Origin: Nymphaea colorata
Taxonomy: Eukaryota; Streptophyta; Magnoliopsida; Nymphaeales; Nymphaeaceae
DNA length: 64,000 nucleotides
Reading direction: 5' to 3'
Assembly (NCBI RefSeq): GCF_008831285.2
Contig: NC_045140.1
Location: 11,902,505-11,966,504 of the forward strand
The position numbers were made by a program, and so were the translations under genes. Positions 22,662 to 33,328 of this stretch are shown here, piece after piece; positions within the stretch are counted from its first letter, which is position 1, and the number at the start of each line of letters is the position of its first letter. The notes beneath the pieces are model-generated. The model did not search any database and was not told the DNA's origin. It saw nothing but the letters and a program-made list of their open reading frames with translations.

Positions 22662-25147
22662 TAAGCCTGAGTATTGGGCTGGGTACCTGATGGGTACCCA
22701 GTACACGGGCTGATTCAGGCTTGGGCATGGGCCCAAAAATTGGGTGTTGGGCAGGCCCAATAAGTTGTCAGGCTGGCCCAGGTGGCTTGACTCAGCCCAA
22801 CTAAGCTCAATAATTTATATTTAATATTATTTTATTATATATATAATTATATATATCTTGTTATGATTAAATTATATTTATATATTATTTTATATTTGTA
22901 ACGCTCGTTCTTTTTTTTTTAAATTTTTTTAATTCGGGTTGGACTGGAGCGGGTCTAGACCCGGATCCGAACTCCAGGCGTAAAGAGGAGCCCAACAGCG
23001 AAAGAAGGGCAGCGACGACAGAGGTGGAGGACGGCGGCAGCGGCGCTCGGGTAAGCCCTCTCGAACCCTATTCACTTTCGTCCTTCTTTCTTCCTCTTCC
23101 TTCTCCTTCTCCATCCTTCGTTGCATTTTCAATGTCCCTCTTGCGCAACCTTCCCTCTCTCGTGCTATCTCCCTCTTCTGCCACTCCCACGCTTTCTCAC
23201 CCTCTCTGTTTGTCTCTCCTCTCTATTTGAACCCTCTCTGCCCACATTCTCTCTCTCCCTTGCCACCCTTCCCCTCTCCCTCTTGTGCGGTCTCACTCCC
23301 TCACCCATGCTCTTTCTCTGCTCTGGCTCTCTCCCTCACCCGAACCCTTGGTTTCTCCTCTCTCATTGTCTCCCTCACGTGTGCAGCCTCACTCCCATCT
23401 GTGGCTGTTGGATTGGATTGCAGTTTAGGGATGCATTCTTCCCCTCTTAGCAGCGAGTAGACGGCGTTGGTGGTGGCAGCATTGAATGATTTTTGCCACT
23501 AGGGGACCAATCGAGCATTTGAGTCGGCTTCCGAAAACATTGCAGCAGTTTGGACACTAAATTTGGGTGAGCGAGGCCTAATCGAGCCTAGATTGTTGAA
23601 TATGTTATGTTGGAGCGTGTATAATTATTGATAGAGCATGCTAGATTTAAGATTGATGAATTAGAATGCATGTTAGTGATGTTATTATTTTGGGGAAGGT
23701 CTAGGACTAAGTTGGAGGGACGATGATCCATTTCTTTAATGATCTTATAAGCATAATGGGTTGATTTTCGAAACAATTAGGGAGCATGTTAGAGATTTGA
23801 CATTTGTGGAGAAGGTGTAGGACCGTCGTTGTGAAGTTGTGATGCACGCCATTGTCGACGTGCGTAATACATGTTGGTTGGGAAGATGTGTATACGTTAG
23901 TGATAGATTGAGTGAACCTTTGAGCTTAGATGTTTGGTCACAACCTCAAAAAGTTGGAAAGAGACCTATTGGATGGTTTTGTGGGTCGACACTACCTGTC
24001 GACATCCTCTTGAGGTGATGACATGCCTCAATGCTTATGTTTCATATTTGTATATATGGTAAAGTGAAGCGAGTGTAGAACTTACCATCTGATTGTGTTC
24101 CCAGGTACACCGGGCACATCCAGTAGACCTTGAGTGACTAGATTTGAAGCTCGAGGCGTTTTGGAGTGTTTTGTGGACACGTGACAGGTATAGCGGCATT
24201 CCAGGCAAACCCTTGCCTGGGAACCAACATGTGAATGTGTGTTCTTAGGATCATGGGATCTTAAGATTGTGATGTGATTGCAGAGTATCTCTCCTTAGAA
24301 TTCACACACCCATGAATGAGTGCTCTACTGCTGCAGCGGGAATGGATCCATATTGTTATGGGCCACCATGGGGTTGCCTCTCGGCTGTAGGCCGCCTGTA
24401 GTGTGCACGTGCCTGTGTTTGCACCCACAGGAATGGTCAATTCACTAAAGCTAATGAAAATAAAAGCAAATCAATGAAATGTATATGAATGATGTGCATG
24501 TGAATTGAAATTGTGTTATCTTGGCCATTGAGTAGCCTTTACATGTCGTGGTCTATGTGAGGGCCCTTCTTGGCAAATGATGTGACTATACCCTGACACG
24601 ACATGATGATAATTTGTTTTTATGATTATGATTATCTCATATTTAAGCCCTACCTAAGAGGGTTTGGGATTTTCCTGACTTGTTGCCATACTGCGAAGGC
24701 TAAGCCTTCAGTTGTTTCTTTTTTTCAAGTTTTGGCGGACCCGGGATAGCAGGTTGATCAGATGGCTTCACTCACATCCTATTTGGGAGGTTTTGAGTCC
24801 TTTGTAGTGCTGGCGCGTCTTATTTTGATTTTACTGATGTCTTGTTTTTGTCAGGAATCAATTATGTGGTTTGGGGCATTTTTGTCATACACAGATGTGA
24901 TTTTGTATGACTTGAAATTGTTATATAAATGAAAGTTGCCTCACTGTTTCGAATGACATAGCTCCCCTTTTTTTTTGAATTGTTGTGTAGTCACACCTCA
25001 ATGCTTTATGTTTAGAAAAAAAATTTCGTTCGAGGGTCAAAAGGTTGGGGTGTGACAATATTAAATATATTTTCTAATGTTAATCGGGCCATGCCAGTCC
25101 AGGCCCGAGCCCAATTCCTTAACCGGCTGGGCCAGCCTGATATATAG
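22662..25147. mobile_element. GGCTGGGC-rich terminal-repeat element, split by a solo LTR
   Basis: The left part (22662-22810) starts TAAGCCTGAGTATTGGGCT and is packed with GGGCTGGG, GGGTACC and GGGCCCA words. The right part (25080-25147) carries the same words inverted (CGGGCCATGCC, CAGGCCCGAGCCC, GGCTGGGCCAGCCTGA). AT-rich sequence lies inside. The start resembles the right end of the GC-rich element at 39496-40304 (reverse complement TAAGCCTGGGCAT), so they may be one family. No target duplication could be fixed, and the superfamily (hAT-like?) is inferred. Confidence 0.5.
22897..25057 (+). mobile_element. Solo gypsy-type LTR with 5 bp target duplication
   Basis: A 2,161 bp sequence bounded by TGTAACGCTCG and GGTTGGGGTGTGACA, so it begins TG and ends CA as LTRs do. 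It is flanked by perfect 5 bp copies of ATATT (22892-22896 and 25058-25062). The ends resemble plant Ty3-gypsy LTRs (TGTAACGCCC to GGGTGTGACA). No internal gag-pol is present, so it is best read as a solo LTR left by LTR-LTR recombination. The left part holds a GC- and CT-rich leader-like stretch (22930-23450). Open frames there are low-complexity Ser/Leu/Pro shadows of CT-rich DNA. Confidence 0.85.
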
Positions 25148-25789
25148 GTGTTGATCTATATATCATCAACTTCTAGTTGATTATCAATTTAGTGACAATT
25201 TTATTTATCATCAGATGTGGGTGTCCTTACTTTCAAAAACGTGTAAAGAAAGAAAATCTGTCTGAAGTCTTGTTTTCACAAACGTGTCTTTACATTTTCA
25301 GCCTCTCAAACTAGTGATTCTATCCTATTGATGCATTTGAAGGAGCATCAAACATAGTAAACATTTGCCTAGATCATAGATGCCTACTATGCATATTCAA
25401 GGTTAGGATAAAAATTTATCTCCTCATTAGACTTCTTTTACATTGTTGATTTGCACCCGTAGGCAAATACACCTTTGGGGAGCTTGATGGAACATCTTAA
25501 TAAAAATGAAAGCCTACATAAGTCATAAAAAATGTCAGATCCTCCTAGAATTGCTATTTGCATTGTAACTTTTTCATCTTTATAACATGAAAAGGGAGAA
25601 ATTTTTTGAAACAAGTTTCAACCATTTGATGTGATGATTTAAACAGAGTGAAAATTCATATCTCCCATTGAAAGGAAGTTGCTAACCTAATAAATTTTGT
25701 ATATAATCAACTGATGAATATGGTTTGACTACATATATGGAGGAAAATGATTTTTTTTCATCTAATGAGAGGGAAGTTGAATCTCACTA

Positions 25790-26215
25790 GGACAAAAATA
25801 TCATTTTTCAAAATTTTTATATAGCACAAGTGAAATTTTTTAAAATTTACATGTATTTTTTTTAAATAACTTTTTTTTTTTGAAGTAGGGCCAGGGCCCA
25901 AGCAGGCCCTACCTTGGCTCTGACCCTAGTTAGGACACCATCCTCGAGGCCTATGCCCTGCTTTGGCTTGCTTGGATGTTTGTGGCTTAGATGAGAAAAA
26001 ATTTAACTTATGCATGCATGAAAGACGCAAGAGCAGAACCATAATTTTTTCATGAGGATGCCGAATTAAAGTTTCTAAATTTTGCAATAGACCAAATATC
26101 ATTTTTCAAGATTTTTATATAAGACAAGTAAATTGTTTTAAAATTTACATGTTAACTTTTTTTTTTGAAGTGGGGCTAGGGTCCTTGCAGGCTCTACTCT
26201 GGCAAGGGAAGCAGC
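25790..26215. repeat. Direct pair of ~120 bp gypsy-tail-like repeats
   Basis: Two related stretches, 25790-25920 and 26095-26215, share ATCATTTTTCAA, TTTTTATATA, ACAAGT, AAAATTTACATGT, a T-run and GAAGTxGGGCxAGGG. Text of this kind is common near the 3' ends of plant repeats. The parent element cannot be named. Confidence 0.55.
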
Positions 26216-27777
26216 AGGAGCCATTTTTTGAATAGTTATAATTTTAGTCTTTGTTAAAATTTTCAAAGTATAGTTTGATCTTTGCAACGAAAAATTTCTA
26301 CCCCTACCCATGCTGCATGCATGCAATGCAATGACTCAATTTTAATTATTGCATGGATGTCTAGTAATTGACAAAGAGATTTGGATTAGGTTGGATCCAG
26401 ACCAAGATGTTGACCCATTCGGTATCATCGAGTTAAAAGTAGAGATGGCAGCAAGGGTGAGCCAAGGTAAAGGGAAAAATAATTCTTTACATGAGTTGAG
26501 CTCTCGAATGTTCTCCCCTTATACACTCACAAATTTTCAGGTGGGTTCACGGTGGCATCCGGCTGCACGTGATGGTGCCGCTATTGTAAGGAGAGCGGCC
26601 TGTGCCTGTCACACTCTCATCCATAAATGCCTCAAAAGATATTACAACCCATGAAGCACTGTCCCTCCCTTATTTGAAGGCTGAAGACAATCTAGAATTT
26701 TCTTCAATATATAAAGAATGTAGGTCATAATGCTTTAAATTATATACCATATTGTACCCAGATCCCGATGTAGCCGAAAACCCCGAAGGCATAGAGAGAA
26801 CCAGGGGACCTCTAGGTCTTCTTCGGGCAGTGGGTTGTTAACCTCCTACTTGCCCTGAAGGTTACAAGGCTTTAGGTTGTGAGGGAATAACCAGAGAGAT
26901 TAAGGCAATAGTAAACATGTCTCTTCTAGTGATACAGACTCTGGCACATTGTAACATAATGGATTTCTTTCTCAAGAAACAAAGCAAACAGGATTTACTT
27001 TTTCTTTCTTAAAACTTATAATACTAGAAGATCTGAGATCTCCTATTTGAGACAGCATCTGATCATCATCAGCTGTGTTGCCTCATGCCTTCATTGCATG
27101 TTCATGGATTCTCTTAGAAAATTCACAAAAAGACATGCAAACAGGTACACCTGTGGATCTCCTTAGCATGTGCAGCAAGCACAGAGAATCCACCAGCAGT
27201 GAAGGGAGCCAGACCAGCTACACCTTCTTCTTTTTTTCTTTTTCTTTTAAAGAGAGGGGCAAAGGCTTTCCCCTTTTATCATGCTTCTTGGGTCCAAGAT
27301 TGTGTCTAATAGAGTCAGTGCACCTTTAATTTGATGTCACACTCTACCTTCATGCACAAGAGTTAGCACACCACAGGTATGGAGCTGATGACATGCTGTC
27401 CTTAGACTGAGACCGGTGGTTCCTGCAGTCCTATTTGGGTGGACAGAATTGAGAACCGTTCTTGTGGTTCCAGTAGTCCTTAGATTGAAACCGGTGGGTC
27501 GTACGATTCACAACTTGGTCCGATCACTGTTGTCCTCCTCTCGGCCTTTCTGTGATGTGTTTACATCAAAATGGAGGAACACATTCATTCCATCGGATAA
27601 GGGGTCAGGGACTAGCTAGAGATGGATCGCCCTCTGCTGGATCCGCATTTATGAACCTTTGGTCCAAAACCTGCTTCCAGTTAAACAGTTGGGTCCTCTC
27701 CTCTTTTTTGTTATTGTCTATCCCGTTTACATCAAAACAAGTATTCTGATAAGTCCACTTTAGTGAAACCCCAGTGG
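26216..27777. other. Intergenic, no gene recognised
   Basis: Several short open frames on the plus strand (for example 26349-26654 and 27075-27329) have no recognisable domain, splice signals or homologues I know. Nothing else is supportable. Confidence 0.45.
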
Positions 27778-27867
27778 CAACTGACAACGTTAATCAAAAG
27801 AGTTAGTGCAACCGGCAATGTTAACCAAAGAATTAGTGCAACAGACAATGTTAATCAAAGAGTTTCT
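27778..27867. repeat. Minisatellite, 3 copies of about 30 bp
   Basis: Three consecutive units of the form CAAC..ACAA.GTTAATCAAAGA followed by GTTAGTG or GTTTCTT. The second unit has CCGGCAATGTTAACC. The first unit is one base longer in the A run. Confidence 0.8.
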
Positions 27868-28647
27868 TATTTACTGTTTAGTGTGAACAACGACAGGAAT
27901 GCACCTTTCAACTTTAAGTGTCATGTTTCAACACTATGCAGAAGCATAGCAGCTCAATTGAGAAAACCTGGCTTAATATCGTTTGCAACTTTACCAATTT
28001 CAAATTAACAAAAAAGATTTCGTGATGTTTTCCTGTTGTCATGCATGTTTTTCAACTTCTTCATTTCTTGGTTGTTTTTGGTTATGCGTTCATACAGTAT
28101 CATGTTAGCTGGTGCTTATTGATCTGAAACAGCTCCAATGCATTCGATCAGTTCACCATGGACGATGGAAAATGTGAATTGAGACATTAGTTTTAATTTT
28201 CCTTGATTCTCTTTGTTTTTTAAATGTTTCCTATTTTTCCATACTTTTGAGTTAAAATGAAAAGAAAGTCAATGGGACATGCCATGCAGCAATGGTCTTT
28301 CGACTCTTTTGTCTATAGCGTTGGTGGCATGGCAATTTCTGGAGTTCTCCAGCGCTGGTAGGCATAGAGCAGTTTACAGGACAAGGGATACATGAAGTGT
28401 GAATGAAGCAATTTGTTCTTGTCCTTTTCCTAGAATGTCTCCATTGAAGCTCTTTGCTAGATTTATTTAAGCTCCCAAATGTGTTTGTTGTCTTCATGTG
28501 ATCAAATTTGATGGGCATCAAAAACTCTGTTTCCTAGACATGGTCCATGCTTTGATGTGCTGTTGTGAGTTACAAGATTTAATTTAGATTCTAGAATATT
28601 GGAGAACCTTTTCTGTACCAAAACTTCTAACATTCAATTTATTTTAT

Positions 28648-30692
28648 CTTCCCTTCAAATCCTCGGTGGTGACAAGGAAATTATTTCCCAAAGGCAACGT
28701 AAAATCTCAGAGAGTGAAGATAACACTGGCCATCTCTCTCTTCCACAGATATCTTCGTCATCGCTCTCTGAGATTTTGCATTGCCTTTGGGAGATAACTT
28801 CCTTGTCACCATCGAGGATCTGAAGGGGAAAGGATGTGTGGAGGTGTCACAACTGATATCTGTGTTCTAGTATGGTAATCTAATAATGTGCAGTTAATAA
28901 GCATATGGAGACTTGAAAAGAAAAAGTGGTCACACCACCACACATCCTCTCCCCTTCAGATCCTCAACGGTGACAAGGAAATTATCTCCCAAAGGCAATG
29001 CAAAATCTCAAAGAGCGAAGACGAATATAAGACTGGCCAGCTCTTTCTCGGTCTTATCTTCGTCTTCGCTCTCTCAGATTTTCCCTTGCCTTTGGGAGAC
29101 AATTTTCTAGTCACCAATGATCCAAAGGGGAGAGGATGTGTGGAGGTGTCACAGCCAATGTCAGAGGTCTAATATGGTAACCCAATAATGTGTAGTTAAT
29201 AAGCATATGGAGACTTGAAAAGAAAAAGTGGTCACACCTCCACACATTCTCTCCCCTTCAGATCATCAATGGTGACAAGGAAATTATCTCCCAAAGGCAA
29301 CGCAAAATCTTAGAGAGCGAAGGCGAATATAAGACTGGCCAGCTCTTTCTTGGTCTTGTCTTCATCTTCACTCTCTGAGATTTTCCATTGCCTATGGGAG
29401 ATAGTTTTCTTGTCACCGCCGACGATCTGAAGGGGAGAGGATGTGTGGAGGTTTCACAACCGATATCTGTGGTCTAGTATGGTAATACAACAATGTGTAG
29501 TTAATAAGCATATGGAGACTTGAAAAGAAAAAGTGGTCACAACTCCACACATCTTCTCTCCTTTAGATGCTCGACGGTGACAAGTAAATTATCTCCCAAA
29601 GGCAACGCAAAATCTCAGAGAGCGAAGACGAATATAAGACTGGCCAGCTCTTTCTTGGTCTTGTCTTCATCTTCACTCTCTGAGATTAACCAATGCCTAT
29701 GGGAGATGATTTTCTTGTCACTGCCGATGATCTGAAGGGGAGAGGATGTGTGGAGGTGTCACAACCGATATCTGTGGTCTAGTATGGTAATACAATAATG
29801 TGTAGTTAATAAGCATATGGAGACTTGAAAAGAAAAAGTGGTCACACCACCACACATCCTCTCCCCTTCAGATCCTCGGTGGTGACAAAGAAATTATCTT
29901 CCAAAGGCAATGCAAAATCTCAGAGAGCGAAGACGAATATAAGACTGGCCGGCTCCTTCTTGGTCTTATTTTCGTCTTCACTCTCTGAGATTTTCCATTG
30001 CCATTGGGAGATAATTTTCTTGTCACCACCGACGATCTGAAGGGGAGAGGATGTGTGGAGGTGTCACAACCGATATCTGTGGTCTAATATTGTAATCCAA
30101 TAATGTGTAGGTGTAGTTAATAAGCATATAGAGACATAAAAAGAAAAAGTGGTCACGCCTCCACACATCCTCTTCCCTTCAGATTCTCGATGGTGACAAG
30201 GAAATTCTCTCCCAAAGGCAATGCAAAATCTCACAGAGCGAAGACGAAGATAATACTGGCCAACAATTTCTTGGTCTTATCTTTGTGCCTTTAAGAGATA
30301 ATTTCCTTATCACCACTGAGGGTCTGAAGGGGAGAGGATGTGTGGCGGTGTCACAGCCGATATCCATGGTCTAGTATGGTAATCCAATAATGTGTAGTTA
30401 ATAAACATATGGAGACATAAAAAGAAAAAGTGGTCACACCTCCACACATCTTCTCCCCTTCAAATTCTCAACAGTGACAAGGAAATTCTCTTCCAAAGGC
30501 AATGCAAAATCTCAGAGAGCAAAGACGAAGATAAGACTGGCCAACTCTTTCTTGGTCTTATCTTCGTCTTTGCTCTATGAGATTTTGCATTGCCTTTAAG
30601 AGATAATTTCCTTATTACCGCTAAGGATCTGAAGGGTAGAGGATGTGTGGAGGTGTCACAGCCGATATTCTTGGTCTAGTATGGTAATCCAA
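28648..30692. repeat. Tandem array 1 of near-palindromic units (7 copies, ~300 bp)
   Basis: Seven units; GACAAGG starts recur at 28672, 28972, 29274, 29579, 29884, 30195 and 30476 (spacing 281-311). Each unit is a ~230 bp near-palindrome. The left arm CCTCTCCCCTTCAGATCC, then GGTGACAAGGAAATTATCTC, then CCAAAGGCAATGCAAAATC, then GAGCGAAGACGAA is followed, across a short TGGCCAG-containing centre, by its reverse complement in the same order. Between palindromes is a ~70 bp spacer that always reads the same way (GTCTAGTATGGTAATCC, AATAAGCATATGGAGACTTG, AAAAGTGGTCACACC). Unit 6 has lost part of its right arm. Short open frames here are shadows of the repeat. Confidence 0.92.
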
Positions 30693-30739
30693 CATGAGTG
30701 AAAATCTAATTTGCAACTCATTTTACATGTCATTCAACA

Positions 30740-31625
30740 AGATCCATTTCATGACAATAATGCAATTCCTCTAGCTCCTTCTACAAATGCTTGACCTTTA
30801 ACTCCACTCTTTCTAGCCCAAATTTGCTCCAATTTAAAGATAAAATCTGAACCGATCCAACTCTAGTTTCCTCCGACCCAATTTTCCAAGAAAACCAACC
30901 CATTGAGTCCCCCATTTGTCCTTTCAAACTTTTGACTACTTGTCACATTAGGAAGACCCAAGTAGAAGCAGGATCCGTTGATGACGACTTTGTAGTTCAT
31001 CTAGCTCCTTCCGTAAATGCTGGACCTTTGACTCTACTCTTTCTATCCCAAATTTACTCCAATTTGAAAACAACATCTGAGCTGATCCAACTCTAGTATT
31101 CAGAAACCCAATTTTGCTGGAACTTGACGATTGAGCACCCCGTTTGCCCTTTCAAACTCTAACTACTTTCTACATTTAGGAAGACCCGAGCAAAAGTAGG
31201 ATTTGTTTCATGACAACTTCTTAATTCATCTAGCTCCTTTTGCAAATGATGGACCTTTAGTACTCTTTCTAGCCCAAATTTTCTCCAATTTGATGACTAT
31301 ATATGAGCCAATCCAACTCTGGTATCCTAAGACCCAATTTGTTGGAAAACCAGCCCATTGAGCACCCCATTTGCCCCTTCAAACTTTGACTGTTTTCTGC
31401 ATTTAGGAAGATCAGAGTAGAAGTAGGATTTGTTTCATGACAACTCCACAATTCCTCTAGCTCCTTTTGCAAATGCTGGGATTTTAACTCTACTCTTTTT
31501 AGACAAAATTTTCTCCAATTTGAAGACAAGATCTGGGTCGATCCAGCTTGTGGGCCCCCTGTTTGCCCCTTCAAAGTCTTACTACTTTTTGTATCTATGA
31601 AAACCCGAGCAGAAGTAGGCCTGAA
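30740..31625. repeat. Tandem repeat, 4 copies of about 219-240 bp
   Basis: CTAGCTCCTT recurs at 30771, 31011, 31230 and 31457 (spacing 240, 219, 227). Units share GACCTTTxACTCTACTCTTT, CCAATTTGAA, GATCCAACTCTxGTAT, CCCATTTGCCC and TTTAGGAAGACC. The copies are diverged. The array follows palindrome array 1 directly, and a tandemly repeated U3 region of a large LTR is one possible origin. Confidence 0.82.
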
Positions 31626-33328
31626 ATTGGTTTAAATTTAGAAGCACTAACTTTTGGCTTAAATCTCCAATTTAGGCATATAATAGTTTGTTGAAAATCC
31701 CTATACATTCTCCCTCTAAATCCAAAATTCATTCCAATTAGTCTTCCAAATTCATCACACATTGTAGACTATTTCTATAGTTATCTATAGAAAACTATTT
31801 CATGAACCATGGACTTCCACCTTACAACTAGGACCCTGAAAGATGTAGTTCTAGACCTTATTCTTGTGTTTCATTGATTGAAGACTAGCAATTCATGTGT
31901 TTAGATGTTTGTATCACATTTCATGACCCTTGAAGCACGTGTAAATGTGTTGTTTAGTCTCTTTATGGGTCATTTATAGCAAATAAAACTTTGTGTTGTC
32001 TCATTAATCTACTGATCAAAAGATTGGGACAAGTTCATCAAACGCTAGAACTATTGTTCAATGCACCTACTTTAATTTTTGGGATAGATTTATGGGATAC
32101 AAACAAATTGTTTCTGTTGTCAAACTACTTGTTACTATACTCTGCTTTTGTCAAACTACTTGTTACTATACTCTGCTTTTGTCCTTTTACTGTCACTTTC
32201 TTTGCTTCTATTGCTTTCATTGCATGTTAAGTATGGACAAGTTGATCAAAGGCTAGAATTATTGTTCAATGGACCTACTTTAATTTTGGGATAGATTTAT
32301 GGGATACACACAAAGTGTTCCTGTTGCCAAACTACCTGTTAGTATATTCTGCTTTGGTCTATTTACTATCACTTTCTTTGCTTCTAATGCTTTCATCTCA
32401 TATTAAGTATGGTGCTTTGCTTATTTTTGTACATTTCATTGTTGGAACTTGATTTTCTATAGCTTTTAGAAGTCCCATTTGTTTTCCTCCAAACTAAAGC
32501 CATTAGTCCCGTTTAGTATTAGAGGCAGCTATTCACCTCTTTTGAATTCAACCTTCTGCACCAAAAATTAGATTGTGTTATAGAACCCGTAACTTCAAGT
32601 TCCAAGCTTAGTTTTTCATGAACTATGTCCCTGGAAAGCTTCAGATAATGTCCAATAGCTATCCACAAATTTTTTTGGAAATTGTGTTCATTTGATTGTC
32701 TCTCACTTTGTTTTAGTAGAACCTGTTTTCTATCGTTTCGGTAGAAACCTATAATTCCCAAAACTTAGAAAATGTATTTCTCTTGTTCTAGACCTCCAAA
32801 TTTTTATGATTTTGGTGTCCTTAGAAGGACACTATTTGTCTAATTTCTAACTCCAAAATTTCAGCTAAAACCGAGCTCATTTGATAGGTTGTTTGCCCAA
32901 AATAGTGCAACCTATTTTCTGCAAAGCCCTGAATTTTAGGATTCCCTAAAATCCAGAATTTGTATTAACTTATTGACTCTCTCTCTCTCTCTCTTACTCT
33001 AGGATTCCGATATGGATTCCATTGCCTCCAACCAACCCTAGGTCTGTCTAGAGACAATGTCTCGAATTTCATTTCATTTGACCTAGTTTGCCTACTTTAT
33101 TGAAGTCAAATATGGACGTTGTGAACCAAGTTATTTTGCAAAGCATGTCATATTTATGTTCTTTTGGTGGCTCAATGAAGCATAAGATGCTATTTTTAGC
33201 AACAACTTCAAGTCATTGATGTGATATAATGAAGTGTACAACAACATCCATTTGTTTATATTTTTATATTTTCCATATAAATTATATTCCTTGTATTTCA
33301 TTGAAACATTTTTATCTATATTAAATGA
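31626..33328. repeat. Repeat module shared with 39.3 kb and 45.1 kb, with internal duplications
   Basis: The part 31838-32083 recurs directly at 39271-39495 and inverted at about 45120-45370 (GATTGGGACAAGTTCATC and its complement). Within it, 32018-32230 and 32231-32420 are an imperfect tandem pair, and a perfect 34 bp duplication (CAAACTACTTGTTACTATAC followed by TCTGCTTTTG) sits at about 32121-32185. A CT microsatellite lies near 32971-32996. It is non-coding. Confidence 0.75.

Noticed and set aside
23024-23460. Three plus-strand open frames with Ser/Leu/Pro-rich, membrane-like products.
   Set aside because: They are translations of CT-rich DNA inside the solo LTR; all frames look alike in composition.
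28599-30367. Repeated ~70-codon frames such as those starting MKRKSGH, which look like a small gene family.
   Set aside because: They are translations of the palindromic tandem unit; frames recur on both strands because the unit is its own reverse complement.
28648-30692. Possible CRISPR-like array because of regular repeats and spacers.
   Set aside because: Units are ~300 bp with ~230 bp palindromes and identical spacers, in plant DNA with no cas genes.
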